From Galeopsis tetrahit (taxonomy: Eukaryota > Streptophyta > Magnoliopsida > Lamiales > Lamiaceae), in the NCBI GenBank assembly GCA_963675135.1, contig OY776129.1, positions 53,580,141-53,644,140 of the forward strand: DNA of 64,000 nucleotides. Reading direction: 5' to 3'. Positions 21,501-31,836 of the stretch are shown here, piece after piece. A program made the translations under genes and the position numbers. The notes under the pieces are model-generated. The model saw nothing but the letters and a program-made list of their open reading frames with translations, was not told where the DNA came from and ran no database searches. The first letter of the stretch is position 1. Each line of letters starts with the position of its first letter.

Positions 21501-22051
21501 ACCTTTTATGGCACATCCCTAAAATGGAAACCCTCTATAAACTCCCTCACAATATCCACAATTTTACACAAAATGTCATTACTTTTGGGCCCACCGATAC
21601 ACAATTCAACTCATTTCTTTACTTTATACATGAAGACTTATGAGATTACCCCTCAAAACCCTAGTCACTAACAATGTTGACATCTGAATTGCAGGCCGGT
21701 GGACTGGATACGCTCCTCCTTGACAGTTTATACGATGAAGGTGCATATAGAGCATCCCAGCAACCAGTATATGGAGCACCCGCCCCCAATCCGTTTGAAG
21801 TCGGTGATCCATTCTCTATCTCTAACAACACTCCTGCTCCTCCAACAGTTGGAATGGGCAGCATGCCACAGCCTCAAAACAATCCATTTGGCCCACATCA
21901 ACTGGCTTATCCACAGGCCCAACAACAGCCTCATTTGATGATGGGCCAACACAATCCTTTTGGTGATACGGGTTTTGGAGCCTTTCCGGGGGCCCCTGCT
22001 CCTGCTCACCCACAGAATACCAATCCATTTGGGGGAACTGGCCTTTTATAA
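15525..22051 (+). CDS. ANTH-domain clathrin-assembly protein (AP180/CALM type), 15 exons, 567 aa
   Basis: Exons: 15525-15614, 15870-15939, 16442-16539, 17400-17538, 17700-17827, 18694-18786, 18926-18976, 19337-19402, 19501-19566, 19656-19736, 19823-19903, 20411-20599, 20722-20797, 20895-21013, 21695-22051; phases agree throughout. Residues about 20-300 form an ANTH domain, including the PI(4,5)P2-binding pattern K-x9-K-x-R-H at residues 38-51. A Pro/Glu-rich linker and a conserved GWELALVT block follow. The C-terminus has four NPF motifs and one DPF motif, which bind EH-domain and AP-2 ear partners. The protein recruits clathrin to the plasma membrane or trans-Golgi during vesicle budding. 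The order of features matches the Arabidopsis At5g35200-type member, from memory. Two introns (after exons 4 and 8) start with GC. I see no defect. Confidence 0.95.
17538..17699 (+). other. GC-AG intron 4 of the ANTH-domain gene
   Basis: The exon ends ...CCTATTG (17538) and the intron begins GCAAGT (17539-17544), ending CTCCAG at 17699. Only this donor joins the two exons in phase to give the conserved SPxAWDCSAW segment. The GT three bases further on would shift the frame. Confidence 0.85.
18236..18431. mobile_element. MITE-like inverted-repeat insertion in intron 5 of the ANTH gene
   Basis: The left end GGGTGCTTGGTTGG and the inverse of the right end, GGGTGTTTGGTAC, form an imperfect terminal repeat. 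Inverted GGGAATG/CATTCCC motifs lie inside. No clean target duplication was found. Confidence 0.6.
19402..19500 (+). other. GC-AG intron 8 of the ANTH-domain gene
   Basis: The exon ends GATAAG (19402), then GCAAGT (19403-19408). The acceptor is ATTCAG, ending 19500. AAG|GCAAGT is the strong consensus form of a GC donor. It joins NLVDK to FFEM in phase. Confidence 0.88.
19945..20320. mobile_element. Long inverted-repeat (MULE-like) MITE remnant in intron 11 of the ANTH gene
   Basis: The left arm, starting TTTGGTCCCGTATTTATTG, and the inverse of the right arm, starting ATTGGTCTCATGTCTATTG, stay alignable for about 80 bp through CAATTAAGTCTCATAA. It fills most of the 507-bp intron. Exact ends and target duplication were not resolved. 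Confidence 0.65.
21510..21665. repeat. Degenerate relative of the 34967-35237 Stowaway, in intron 14 of the ANTH gene
   Basis: Shares the blocks GGAAACxCTCT, CCTCACAATAT, TTTACACAAAATG(C/T)CATTACTTTT and ATTACCCCTCAA, in the same order, with the inside of the Stowaway at 34967-35237. The terminal CTCCCTCCGTCCC repeats are eroded. Confidence 0.6.
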
Positions 22052-23740
22052 TCCCAGATACGCACATATAAAGTATGTAATCTAGTCGGCCACTGTTTAG
22101 TTGATTTTGGTATATTTGAAGTGAGTGGCAAGTGTGGACTATCTGCAGATGAGTTGGTTTTTCAGCTGAAATTGTATACTCGAGTGTTGTAAAGATACTT
22201 GGTGCTAGAAATTATTATTGTTAGTATTATACTACTACTTTGTTGAAATGACGCTCCATTCTTATTTTCTCTTATTAATTGTTCCAAAACTAGTCCATAT
22301 ATAGAATCTAAGCTTGGGATATGATCTCCATTGAAGTTTGAATCATGATATGCTTTAAAATACTTGCATAATAATTGGCAAATTGTCTTTGTTGTTTCAT
22401 TCTTTGAGACGATTTTTTAAATCTTTATTAATTCAACTATCCTAACTTAATTGAGTTTTACCAAATTTTATTCAAACAGACAAACCAGTGGCGGTAGTGG
22501 GCTGTGGGCCGGTGACCCGCGCCGACCATTAATACTAATAATAATATTAGAACGAAAACTTGGAATTGTTCATATAGATTAATGGATTTAATGAAATTTG
22601 CCAACTTACAACAACTTTTTGTTGTTGACTCTCACAATTTGTAGAGTTAAAAGTTCAAACCCACGCCTCCTGCCCTGCCCCAATATTCTAATCAAAATAC
22701 TCCCCGTCCAAATATATTTGCACCATGGGTGATATTAAAAAAAAAAATAGTTATGAGTAGGATTTTAAGGGATAATTTTGTAAATTTTTATATAAAAAGT
22801 GAAAGAAAATTAGCTTGATAGTTTATATGGGCTCATATTTTGTATAAATATTTATATATTAGTATTGTTATTGTTGAATGCTCCGTTGTTTTTTTTCAAT
22901 ACTATTATGAATTAGTGACCTAATAAAAATGAACCCATAATTATTTTATGTAACTTAATAGGAATATAATGAATGGAATAAATGTAAATTGAATGATAAG
23001 TTGAGGTCCCAATATATATAATTACGAAAACAACTAGTTATACAGACATTAAATAGTTTAGCTGGGTGATGGCTTTCCAACTACGCAAGCTATGGACTCA
23101 TAACATTAATCATAATTCACCTCTAACCTTAATAATTATATTTGATTTGTTTCCCTGCTGTATTCTCAATCTTCTTATTTATCATTCTCTTCTACAGGTG
23201 CACGAGTTACAATTCTGGTGGTATCGAATATCTTACCACTGCCCCTAAAAAAAATAAAAATCTTACCACTGCTATTTAAAAAAAAAAAAAAAAAAGACAT
23301 TTCAGACAAAATTGTGAAAATAGTATGGAAAAAGTAAACGAAATATTTTTTGGCCGGGTCTGGGCAATCAAAAAACAGTTGTTCACTTTTGGAGAGATTC
23401 CGTCTCTACAATATTTTATTAATATATTTGGAAGCTTGCTGTCAATTTATTAAAAATAACGAGTAACTTTATTAGTGCCAACATTTCGTCAATTTTGTTT
23501 TACGAATTAGTAGTAAGTTAATTTAATTTTAATAAACTAAACAATTAAGTTTTTTTGTTTTTTTTAATAAAATAGAAATCCCCGCGGTCTCACACGTAGA
23601 AGTGTATTCAAGGTGGGGAAATGACTAACTCCTCTTCTAGACTTCTTGTGTAGTTCAATTCTAAAACCAATTGCCACTAAAAAGAAATAGTTCACTATAT
23701 ACATTTATACTGTATTATAATATCACTTATTTTCATATGT
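22052..23740. other. Intergenic AT-rich DNA downstream of the ANTH gene
   Basis: The first 200-300 bp is presumably 3' UTR. A Stowaway-like half end (TACTCCCCGTCCAAATATATTTGCACC) lies near 22698-22725. Poly(A)-like runs at 22738-22748 and 23277-23295 suggest old retroposon tails. No gene is seen. Confidence 0.45.
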
Positions 23741-23744
23741 GCAT

Positions 23745-23963
23745 GTTTGTTTTGAGATTTTGACGATTTTGAAATTCGAATTTCAAAATTTAGTGGATTT
23801 TAAAATTCTAATGTTTTTTATGTTTTGGGTTTGATTTGAGATTTATGTAGGGTATAATTTAACTTTATAGTATAGGATTATAAGATTTGTAGGTATTTAT
23901 AGAGTTGACTTTTACAGGGTTATAGGATGAGATTTTGAAATCTTGAATCAAAATCCCAAACTG
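23745..23963. mobile_element. Tourist-like MITE remnant
   Basis: The left end CATGTTTGTTTTGAGATTTTG and the inverse of the right end, CAGTTTGGGATTTTG, are imperfect terminal repeats. GAAATTCGAATTTC and AAAATCxx/GATTTT motifs lie inside. It abuts the next element at a TAA (23964-23966). Confidence 0.5.
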
Positions 23964-23966
23964 TAA

Positions 23967-25314
23967 GGTGTTGTTTGGTTAGGGATGGTGGTGGATGAGA
24001 TGGGGATGGAGATTGGAAAAATATGGATGATGGTAATCCATGAATAGTAATTGAATAAAAATTGTGTTTGGATTGAGATTGAAAAATAGGTGTGGATGGA
24101 CACACCCCACCGCCCCCCACCCACTCTCCCTCTCACTCCTACTCCCCTCTTCTCAGGTTTGAAGGTATGTAGAGTGACGAAGGTTTTTCGCTTCCGGCGT
24201 GCTCGCCGCCGCCGCCGTGTCAAGGGGTGTACCACCACTACCGCTCATCTTTCCTACACCATCTATATTCGAAATGGGTACAAATCTGTCTAGATCTAAC
24301 TAGAAATCACCGTAACGTTGCCGCCGCCTCCGTCGCCTTCCACCACCGCCTCCGTCGCATACCACCGCCACTACAACCGCCTTCCTTGAGGTTTTTTTCT
24401 CTTCAGTCAATGATTTAACTTAGTTTATGTAGCCTTCTTATAGTGAATGGTAGGGTTCATCAGGTAGATTAGTCCTAACGGAGCCACGGTGACCGTTTGG
24501 ATAATTTATCGGTTGTTCTTCTTTTTTATGGTTTTAGACAGATTTATTTTTATGTTTTTGTAGTGTTATGTTCCTTGTATTTTATTTTCTGTTGCCGTCG
24601 GTTTTATCCGACTCCTCTACGCTATATGCGGCCTGCTGCCCTTTTATGGGACCCCGTTTTTCCCTCTTTTGGGACCCCGTTTTCCCCTCGTTTGGGACCT
24701 GTTGGAGATTGAGACTTGAATGTCTCTTGAGAATTTTCGGTGCTTGGTGATCCTTTTGCTGTATGTTTTATCTCTATTTGTTTGATAGGTTGAGACCTTA
24801 GTGTGGGGTGTCTCGTATTGAAGAATGAAGATCTGTGCTCTTTTGGTGGTCAAAGGTTTCACTCGTTTTCCTCTTCCTCGCGATTGGTTGGGGCAACGAT
24901 GCCGAGTTGATTCGATGTGGTTTTGAAGATCTAGAGCTTAAAATTGTTTTATGTATCATGTATTGATGATCTTGTAAACCTTAAAAAAAATAGGTGTGGA
25001 TGGAGAACTTTATGTCAAATCAAGTAGGAGGGAGAATAAATGTGTGGAAGAAAGTAGGAGAGAGAATAAATGTGTGGAAGAAAAGTAGGAGAGAGAATGA
25101 GTGATTAAAAGAAAAAAAGAGTGATGTGATTGTATAAAAATAGATATATAGATGTATTATAGGAGTGGATGGGTATTTGAATGAGTATTTGGATGGAAAG
25201 GGATGAAGAGAACATTCCCCATCCAAATCCGGATGGGGCAATCCCAAACCAAACACACAGAGTGGAGTTTCGAAATCCCAAATCCGAATTTTCCATCCCA
25301 AAACAAACATGCCC
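23967..25314. mobile_element. Tourist-like element carrying a retroposed insert
   Basis: The ends GGTGTTGTTTGG and GGGCATGTTTG (inverse of the right end) are followed by inverted GGGATGG/CCATCCC blocks. The flanks are TAA on the left and TAT on the right, so any TTA-type duplication has one mismatch. Without the 24101-25004 insert and its duplication it would be about 440 bp. Confidence 0.6.
24101..24989 (+). mobile_element. Poly(A)-tailed retrocopy with 15-bp target duplication
   Basis: A perfect direct repeat ATAGGTGTGGATGGA (24086-24100 and 24990-25004) flanks an 889-bp insert ending in TTAAAAAAA, the signature of LINE-driven target-primed insertion. The insert is GC-richer than its surroundings, starts with a CCACCGCCCCCC-type leader and has a GCCGCCGCC tract. 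It encodes no protein I recognise. It could be a LINE 3' end or a retroposed host transcript. Confidence 0.8.
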
Positions 25315-25319
25315 TATGG

Positions 25320-26440
25320 GATAACAATCATCAATATTAATTCTCAACAATTTTCACAAATGTTGAAAAAAAGAACCTTGTTAAATCATATTTTAATATT
25401 TTAGGGGATCTTTTGAAATAGCCCAGTAATAATTGGTACTTCTGACACTTTTTAACATTTTTTTTTGAAAACGACACTTTAAATGCATTATGCATAGAGG
25501 TCGGGGAAAATTTCAATATACTCTATAAATTCAAAGATTGTTAATTACATCAAATTCTTCCGATCAAAGTCTTATATGCACTCAAGTACATCGAGTGGAC
25601 TTTGATTGATCAACTGTTGACCATTAATCAGTCAAGTCAACGATCAAACTTTGATAAAAAAAAATTCAATTTTCTTTTTTTTGAAAAAGTGTATATTAAT
25701 ATATTGAAAAGTGCATCTTTATTTTTTTTAATGAAAAATATATGTTACTCCGTACTATATTGAAAAGTGCAACATTTTTTTCAATGAAAAATGTATGTTC
25801 TTATAACTGAAAAGTGTATGTTAATGATTATTTGTACATGTACTTTCATAATCTAGAAAAATTGGTGTTAAATTTTTTTTAAAAAATTATTATTAATTAT
25901 ACACATTTTATTATTTTTTTACTTGAACTTTTATTACTATTAATGATATTATTAGTATAAAATAAAATTTCAAAAATTGTTGAGGGTGGGTTTCAAACCT
26001 TAGTATAAAATTATACACATTTTTTTTTTACTTGGACATTGTGGTAAGACAATTTAAGGACAACCACGAGTTGTAACAACTTTTATTAAATTATTTTTTA
26101 ATTATTCTATCTATCCACGATTCATAGCTGGACTCAAGTACACAATGTACTTGATTACACAGCAGCCCTACCCATTCTTCAATTGCATGTTGCGATATAT
26201 ACTAAAATACTAAACAAGATCGGTATTTCAATAATAAACATGTATATCGTTTCAAGATACATACCTGATACCCCTACGGCCCTACCCTACTTTTCAATAT
26301 GAAATGATATACCAAAAATTCAGTATGAAACAATATATACCGTTACCATTTAATAAATTTATACAAACCAAATTTTCGAAATGATATTGGTAGGTATTTT
26401 TAATAATAAACTTTCAATATACAATTTTTTTTTTGGTGCG
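25320..26440. other. AT-rich intergenic DNA with CACTTTTCA-type repeats
   Basis: At 25680-25830 the motif TGAAAAGTG(C/T)A recurs about five times at irregular spacing. It resembles the unit of the 9366-9690 minisatellite in inverse. Otherwise nothing is recognised. Confidence 0.45.
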
Positions 26441-26445
26441 GTATC

Positions 26446-26593
26446 TGTAGAATATTGGAATTTGTTATTTAATTGAATACATTTACATTCGTATATACAA
26501 TTGGGTTTTGGGTAGATAAGGAAATATCCCAAGAATTAAGGAAAAACTAATCAATCAAAATCCCTATAATATATATGCTAATTATCCCTTATA
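26446..26593 (-). repeat. 3' LTR of copia element 2
   Basis: 148 bp, matching 30851-30998. In element orientation it starts TATAAGGG rather than TG, and so does its partner. The TGCGGGGGCG beside it at about 26594-26603 is the polypurine tract in minus orientation. Confidence 0.9.
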
Positions 26594-29500
26594 CGCCCCC
26601 GCAAAATAGACGTCCCATCAGCGACGAAAATTTTGGAACGAAGCATCTCGAAGCGTTGTCGTGGAAGAGACTTTGTGAGGAGATCCGCCAATTGATCAAG
26701 AGTGTTAACGTAGGCAACAGAGAGAAGACCCTTAGAAGACAAGTCTCGTACAAAGTGTATGTCAATAGCAATGTGCTTCAATCTGGAGTGTTGAATTGGA
26801 TGAAGGGCAAGACGAGTTGCACTCATGTTGTCACAAATGATACGTGGTTTGCGGACGACCGAGAGCTTTAGGTCTCTGAAGAGTTGCATCACCCAACAGA
26901 CCTCCGAGGCGGCAGAGGCAAGAGCACGATACTCAGCCTCAGTGGAGGAACGTGCAACTCCAGTTTGTTTACGGGAACGCCAAGAGATCGGATTATGACA
27001 AAGAAACAAGATATATGCGGATGTTGATTTTCCGTCACGTAAGTCGCCCCCGTAGTCCGAATCTGAGTAGGCAGTGAGAGACATGTCGATAATCGGACGA
27101 AGAAGGAGGCCATGATGTAGTGTACCCTTCAAGTAACGTAGGAGACGTTTGACAGCACCCCAATCGTCAGGTGTTGGAGATGCCATAGCTTGGGCGAGAC
27201 GATTCACCGTGAATGCAATATCAGGGCGTGTAAATGAGAGATACTGAAGCCCCCCAATGGGACAAAGTAGGATAGCTCAAGTGGTTAGAGCACCACTACC
27301 TAGGCCTTAGGTCCTGGGTTCGAGTCATGGGGAGGGGAAAAAAAGGATGGGTATTTAACTTCCATCAAAAAAAAAAAAAAAAGAAGCCCCCCAATGGCAC
27401 TGCGATAGGTCGTGGGATCCACTGAGCCGGTGGAGGAGCCCGGTTTGGCCGACGACGGTGTAAGAATTGGCTTTGCACCGTCCATCTTGAGGCTATGAAG
27501 AAGGTCAACCACATATTTGTGTTGAGAGAGGAAAAGACCCTCCTTGCAATGGGCTACCTCGATTCCTAGAAAATAGGACAACTCTCCAAGATCTTTAACA
27601 ACAAAGGACGATTCCAAATGTTTTGTGAGGGAGCCGAGTAAGAGAGGGCTAGATCCCGTGATAATAAGGTCATCCACATAAACAAGAACGACCAGGGAGA
27701 TGTCATCCTTAAAATAAGTAAATAGGGAATGGTCGGCAGTCGATTGAATGAAACCGAACCGGAGAAGAGCAGTGCTGAGGGCGTGGTACCAAGCAAGGGG
27801 AGCCTGACGAAGACCATAAAGAGACTTTTTGAGAAGGCAGACCCGCGAAGGGTGTTGATCATCAATAAAGCCAGGGGGTTGTTTCATATAAACCGGAGTG
27901 GAAAGAGTGCCATGGAGAAAGACATTGCTCACATCAAGTTGTCGAAGAGGCCACCGGTGAGAGAGAGCTAGAGAGAGAACAGTCCGGATTGTGACAGGCT
28001 TGACAACGGGACTGAACGTCTCATGATAATCGATGCCAGGGCGTTGGTGAAACCCCTTGGCAACGAGACGGGCCTTGAATTTATCAATAGTACCATCAGG
28101 GTTGCGTTTAATCCGAAAAACCCATTTGCAACCGATAATATTGGCATTAGGCGGTGGTGTGATAAGATCCCAAGTGCCATGTCGTTGTAGGGCCGTAAAC
28201 TTATCTGCCATAGCAGCACGCCAACGAGGGTCAGCAAGAGCAGCGGAGACAGTAGTGGGTTCCGTATCAGATGGAAGAGGATGTTTGGTGACCAAGTGCA
28301 TTTGCTTAGGACGAAATATGTTATTTTGACTCCGGGTGCGCATGGCATGAGTACGTGTCGGAGGTGGAACATGAGGGACTTGAGGCATTAGAGCAGGAGG
28401 AGGACTAGGGGTCGGTGCAACCACTGTGTCGGAGATAGCAGGTGGAGCAAGGAATAAGCGACCCATGGGAGCATCAGGAGGAGCCTCGCGTGGAAGAGAG
28501 GACCAAAATCGAGATTCGTCAAACTTTACATGTCGAGATATATATAGGCGGCCAGTGTCAGGATCAAGACACTGATATGCACTCTGAGATGAAGAATAAC
28601 CAACAAATATGCAAGGCTTTGACGGATACGAGAGTTTCCCTGGAAAATATGGGCGCAACCAGGGAAAACAAACACAACCAAAAGTCCGCAGCTTGAGATA
28701 GTTCAACTCCTGACCAAAGAGGCACTAAAAAGGGCTCCTGGAGTGTAGAACTGGTGTGGGCATACGGTTAATCAAATAAACTGACGTCTAAACCGCAAAG
28801 GACCAAAACTGAAATGGCAAGCCCGCATGATGAAGTAAGGTACGTGTAACCCCAAGAATATAACGATTGCGACGTTCAGAAATCCCATTTTGTTGCGGAG
28901 TATGTGGAGCTGTTGTTAGCCAAGATATACCCTGTGAGGCAAAATATGATCGAAGAGCCACAAATTCGCCACCATTATCAGAGTAAAAGTGCTTAATGGA
29001 CGTATTAAAGCGTTTTTCTACCATCAATTTAAACTGATGCACAATAGATTTAACCTGAGATTTGGCAGAAATAGGAAACAACCAACAATAGCGACTAAAC
29101 AGATCAACCAATAATAAGAAATAACGACTCCCATCATTAGCAACAAAAGAAGCAGGGCCCCAAACATCCGCAAATATATAATCCAAAGGGTGAGATGCAA
29201 TAAACGAAGATTTAGTAAATGGTAAACGACGAGACTTGCACACACCGCAAGAAACACAATCAAAATTAATAGTAGAAGTGTTCTTAATAACTGGTAAATT
29301 AAATTTGCTGATGATATCTGAGCATCGAGATGGAGAGGGGTGCCCCAACCGAGAGTGCCAAGTATGACGAGACGTCCGAACACCAAGTGCTGCGAATCTT
29401 GTAGGAGACTGAAGATAATACGATGGTGGCTTAATGTGGTAAACACCTTTCTCACAACGCCCTTGAGCTAGATGGTCCCCCGTGACTCGATCCTTAATAA

Positions 29501-30758
29501 CAAAGTGATACGGAAAGAATTCCATTGAAACGTTATTAGATTTAGTAAACTGATGGACAGACAACAAATTGTGTTTCACATCTGGGACACATAATACATT
29601 TGAAAGAACAAATTTATGTGACGGATATTGTAAATAAGATGTACCAGTGTGAGTTATATGGAGACCTATGCCATCAGCCGTCTGAATTTCATCAGTTCCA
29701 TCGTACTCGGAATGGATTGACATCTGAGAAATATCATTTGTGAGGCTAAGGGACGCCCCCGAATCAACAAGCCAACCTCCCGGAGACGAATGAGCGGACG
29801 GAGACCGAGCAACATTAGCCACGACATTTAAACGGTTGCAAGAGGAGGCAACATGCCCCTTGTAACCACACCATTGACAAGTGACATGGGTATGCTCATG
29901 TGTATCATGAGGGCTGCGACCACGGTTCTGAAAATTCCCACGGTATGATGAGGACCCATTTGAGCGAGGAGGCCCACGAGGGCCGTGCCACTGACCACGG
30001 CTGGAAGCAGGCGAGCGTCGATGCTGATTTTGAGATGGTCGTGGGGCAGGGGCTTGTCGCGCTGAGTTTGCAGTGGCGACAAGGGATGCAGATGTAGTCT
30101 CTAGGGTTTTTAGGTACTGTTCATGTGCTACAAGAAGATCATGCAACTCTTCAAAACGGAGAGGAGACTCACAAGAACGGATTGCCCCAACAATGTCACG
30201 GTAATTGGGACCGAGACCCTTTATGACGAACAAAGTTAAATCATCATCCGAGATGGGCGAATCAATGAGGCCAAGTTCATCGGCTTTCGATTTAATCAAC
30301 TGTAAATATGCAGATACAGACTTGTCTCCGAGTGAAATATCAGTGAGATCGAATTTCAATTGAAACACACGAGTACGTGACTTACCGGCATACATGCGGC
30401 TGAGAATCTGCCATGCCGAGGCTGCGGTAGTGGCAGTAGTGATCATAGGGAGGATCTCGACATCGACCGATCCAAAAATAGCAGCCAAGATCAACTGATC
30501 TTGGCGAAACCATGAGCGATGGGTAGGATCGGTGGCTGGAGGAGTCGGCTTGCTTCCATCAACGTGGGCAATGAGGTCAAATCCATTCAAGACAGCGAGC
30601 AGGTTCGCGCGTCAAGAAGTGTATGTCGATGGTGTCAATTTGACAGGAATGTGATGATGGGCTGTGATTGTAACAACAGACGGAGGTGGGGAGGGCAGTG
30701 TTGTGGTTACTTCGACCGCCGGCTGTAGTGTGGGAGTGGTGGAAGAGGAGGTTGACAT
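26578..30758 (-). pseudogene. Broken gag-pol of copia element 2
   Basis: One frame runs from an ATG at 30758 to about 26578. It carries gag with a CX2CX4HX4C zinc knuckle (CQWCGYKGHVASSC), protease (LVDSGAS), an integrase zinc region and DDE core, RT with the VYVDD motif, and RNase H with SSTEAEY and LKHIAID. Four breaks are visible: a TGA at 30614-30612 in N-terminal gag, two TAG codons between about 28790 and 28705 just after the integrase core, and a 122-bp SINE at 27261-27382 that cuts between RT and RNase H. The remaining coding sequence is well kept, so inactivation is not ancient. Confidence 0.93.
27261..27382 (+). mobile_element. tRNA-derived SINE, copy 1 (inside copia pol)
   Basis: A body of about 105 bp with RNA polymerase III A box (TAGCTCAAGTGG) and B box (GGTTCGAGTC), then a poly(A) tail. 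It is flanked by a perfect 15-bp target duplication GAAGCCCCCCAATGG (27246-27260 and 27383-27397). It interrupts the pol frame of copia element 2. Near-identical copies lie at 34782 and 43370. Confidence 0.95.
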
Positions 30759-30838
30759 GGTGCCGGCGTGATGAAGGGGACGATGCAGTTTCTGGAAAGA
30801 AGCGTGAAAAGTGGATCGGTAATCTCAATTGAGTAAAA

Positions 30839-30850
30839 CCGCTGATACCA
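30839..30850 (-). other. Primer-binding site of copia element 2
   Basis: On the minus strand the bases after the LTR read TGGTATCAGCGG, the usual initiator-Met tRNA type. Confidence 0.85.
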
Positions 30851-30998
30851 TGTAGAATATTGGAATTTGTTGTTTAATTGAATAAATTTACATTCGTATA
30901 TACAAATGGGTTTTGGGTAGATAAGGAAATATCCCAAGAATTAAGAAAAAACTAATCAATCAAAATCCCTATAATATATATGCTAATTATCCCTTATA
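30851..30998 (-). repeat. 5' LTR of copia element 2
   Basis: 148 bp, the partner of 26446-26593, next to the primer-binding site. It is short for a plant copia LTR. Confidence 0.92.
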
Positions 30999-31027
30999 GT
31001 ATCAATATACAATTTAATATACAAAAA

Positions 31028-31273
31028 TGGTTGGTCTGCTATGGACTCGAGTGCATGTTATGCACCCTAGTCCATGTTGCCCTTTTCAGTTTTACTGACT
31101 TACACTTTTTGGTAAATGGTGTTGCACTTTTCAATTATTCCTAAAAATATTATACAGTTTAATAATTGAAAAGTGCAACACCATTTACCAAAAAAATGTA
31201 AGTTAGTAAAACTGAAAAGTGCAACATGGACTAGGGTGCATATCATACACTCGAGTGCATACTAGACTTTATC
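31028..31273. mobile_element. MULE-type MITE, copy C (246 bp near-perfect hairpin)
   Basis: Flanked by the 9-bp direct repeat ATACAAAAA (31019-31027 and 31274-31282). The two halves are inverse copies. The left arm CATGTTGCCCTTTTCAG... and the right arm ...CTGAAAAGTGCAACATG pair over about 100 bp, leaving a small AT-rich loop. The ends match copies A and D. Confidence 0.9.
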
Positions 31274-31424
31274 ATACAAAAATGTTCAATATGATATGAA
31301 ATAATGTTTTTATATACGTACTGTATTACTGTTCAGACCTGCCCCATTGGAATATACAGTATTGCCGCATCCATTTTATAGTTATATGTGGTTGTACATG
31401 AATAACATGATGTTAAAAATAATA

Positions 31425-31710
31425 CTCCCTCCTCCCAAAAGTTGAAGCCACAAATCAAATTGGCACGGATTTTAATAAATGAGTTGTTTATTAGTATTGT
31501 GTAAGATAAAGTGGGGGTAATAAAGACTTTTCAACTTTATAAATAGTAATAAAGTTACTTTTTAGTGTAATAAAGTAGTAGCATTTATTGTAATATTGTG
31601 ATGTTTTAAGGGGAGTGTTTAAAAGTGCTTTTACTATTTTAGGTAATGTGGTTTCAAGTATGGAACGCCCAAAATGATAAAATGTGACTTCAAGTATAGG
31701 ATGGAGAGAG
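31425..31710. mobile_element. Stowaway-like MITE, 286 bp
   Basis: The left end CTCCCTCCTCCCAAAAGTTGAAG and the inverse of the right end, CTCTCTCCATCCTATACTTGAAG, are flanked by TA on both sides. Inverted GTGGTTTCAAGTATGG blocks lie inside. TA duplication and a CTCCCTCC start are typical of Stowaway. Confidence 0.82.
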
Positions 31711-31836
31711 TAATAATGGAGTCCATTAATTTTTATCATCAATAAGTAATTTATGCAACCTAAATATGTGTCGCCTCAATCTATGTGTTGTCTCGATCTG
31801 TGCATTTTAAGGTAAATTTTCGAGCATCTTGATAAT

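Larger units (their letters stand above)
26446..30998 (-). mobile_element. Ty1/copia element 2 (minus strand), short LTRs, inactive
   Basis: The two 148-bp LTRs (26446-26593 and 30851-30998) differ at about 4 positions (2.7%). They are flanked by a perfect 5-bp duplication GTATC (26441-26445 and 30999-31003). Read on the minus strand, the order is LTR, an initiator-Met primer site, gag, protease, integrase, RT, RNase H, a purine tract, LTR. Short LTRs and a single gag-pol frame fit the Ale/Retrofit lineage (inference). Three in-frame stops and a SINE in pol make it non-autonomous. Confidence 0.95.

Noticed and set aside
24090..24418. ORFs at the start of the 24101-24989 insert as a host gene
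   Set aside because: Short, overlapping, low-complexity (Pro/Arg/His-rich), with no domain. The insert is better described as a retrocopy.
26575..28696. Plus-strand ORFs across copia element 2
   Set aside because: They are shadows of the minus-strand pol frame.
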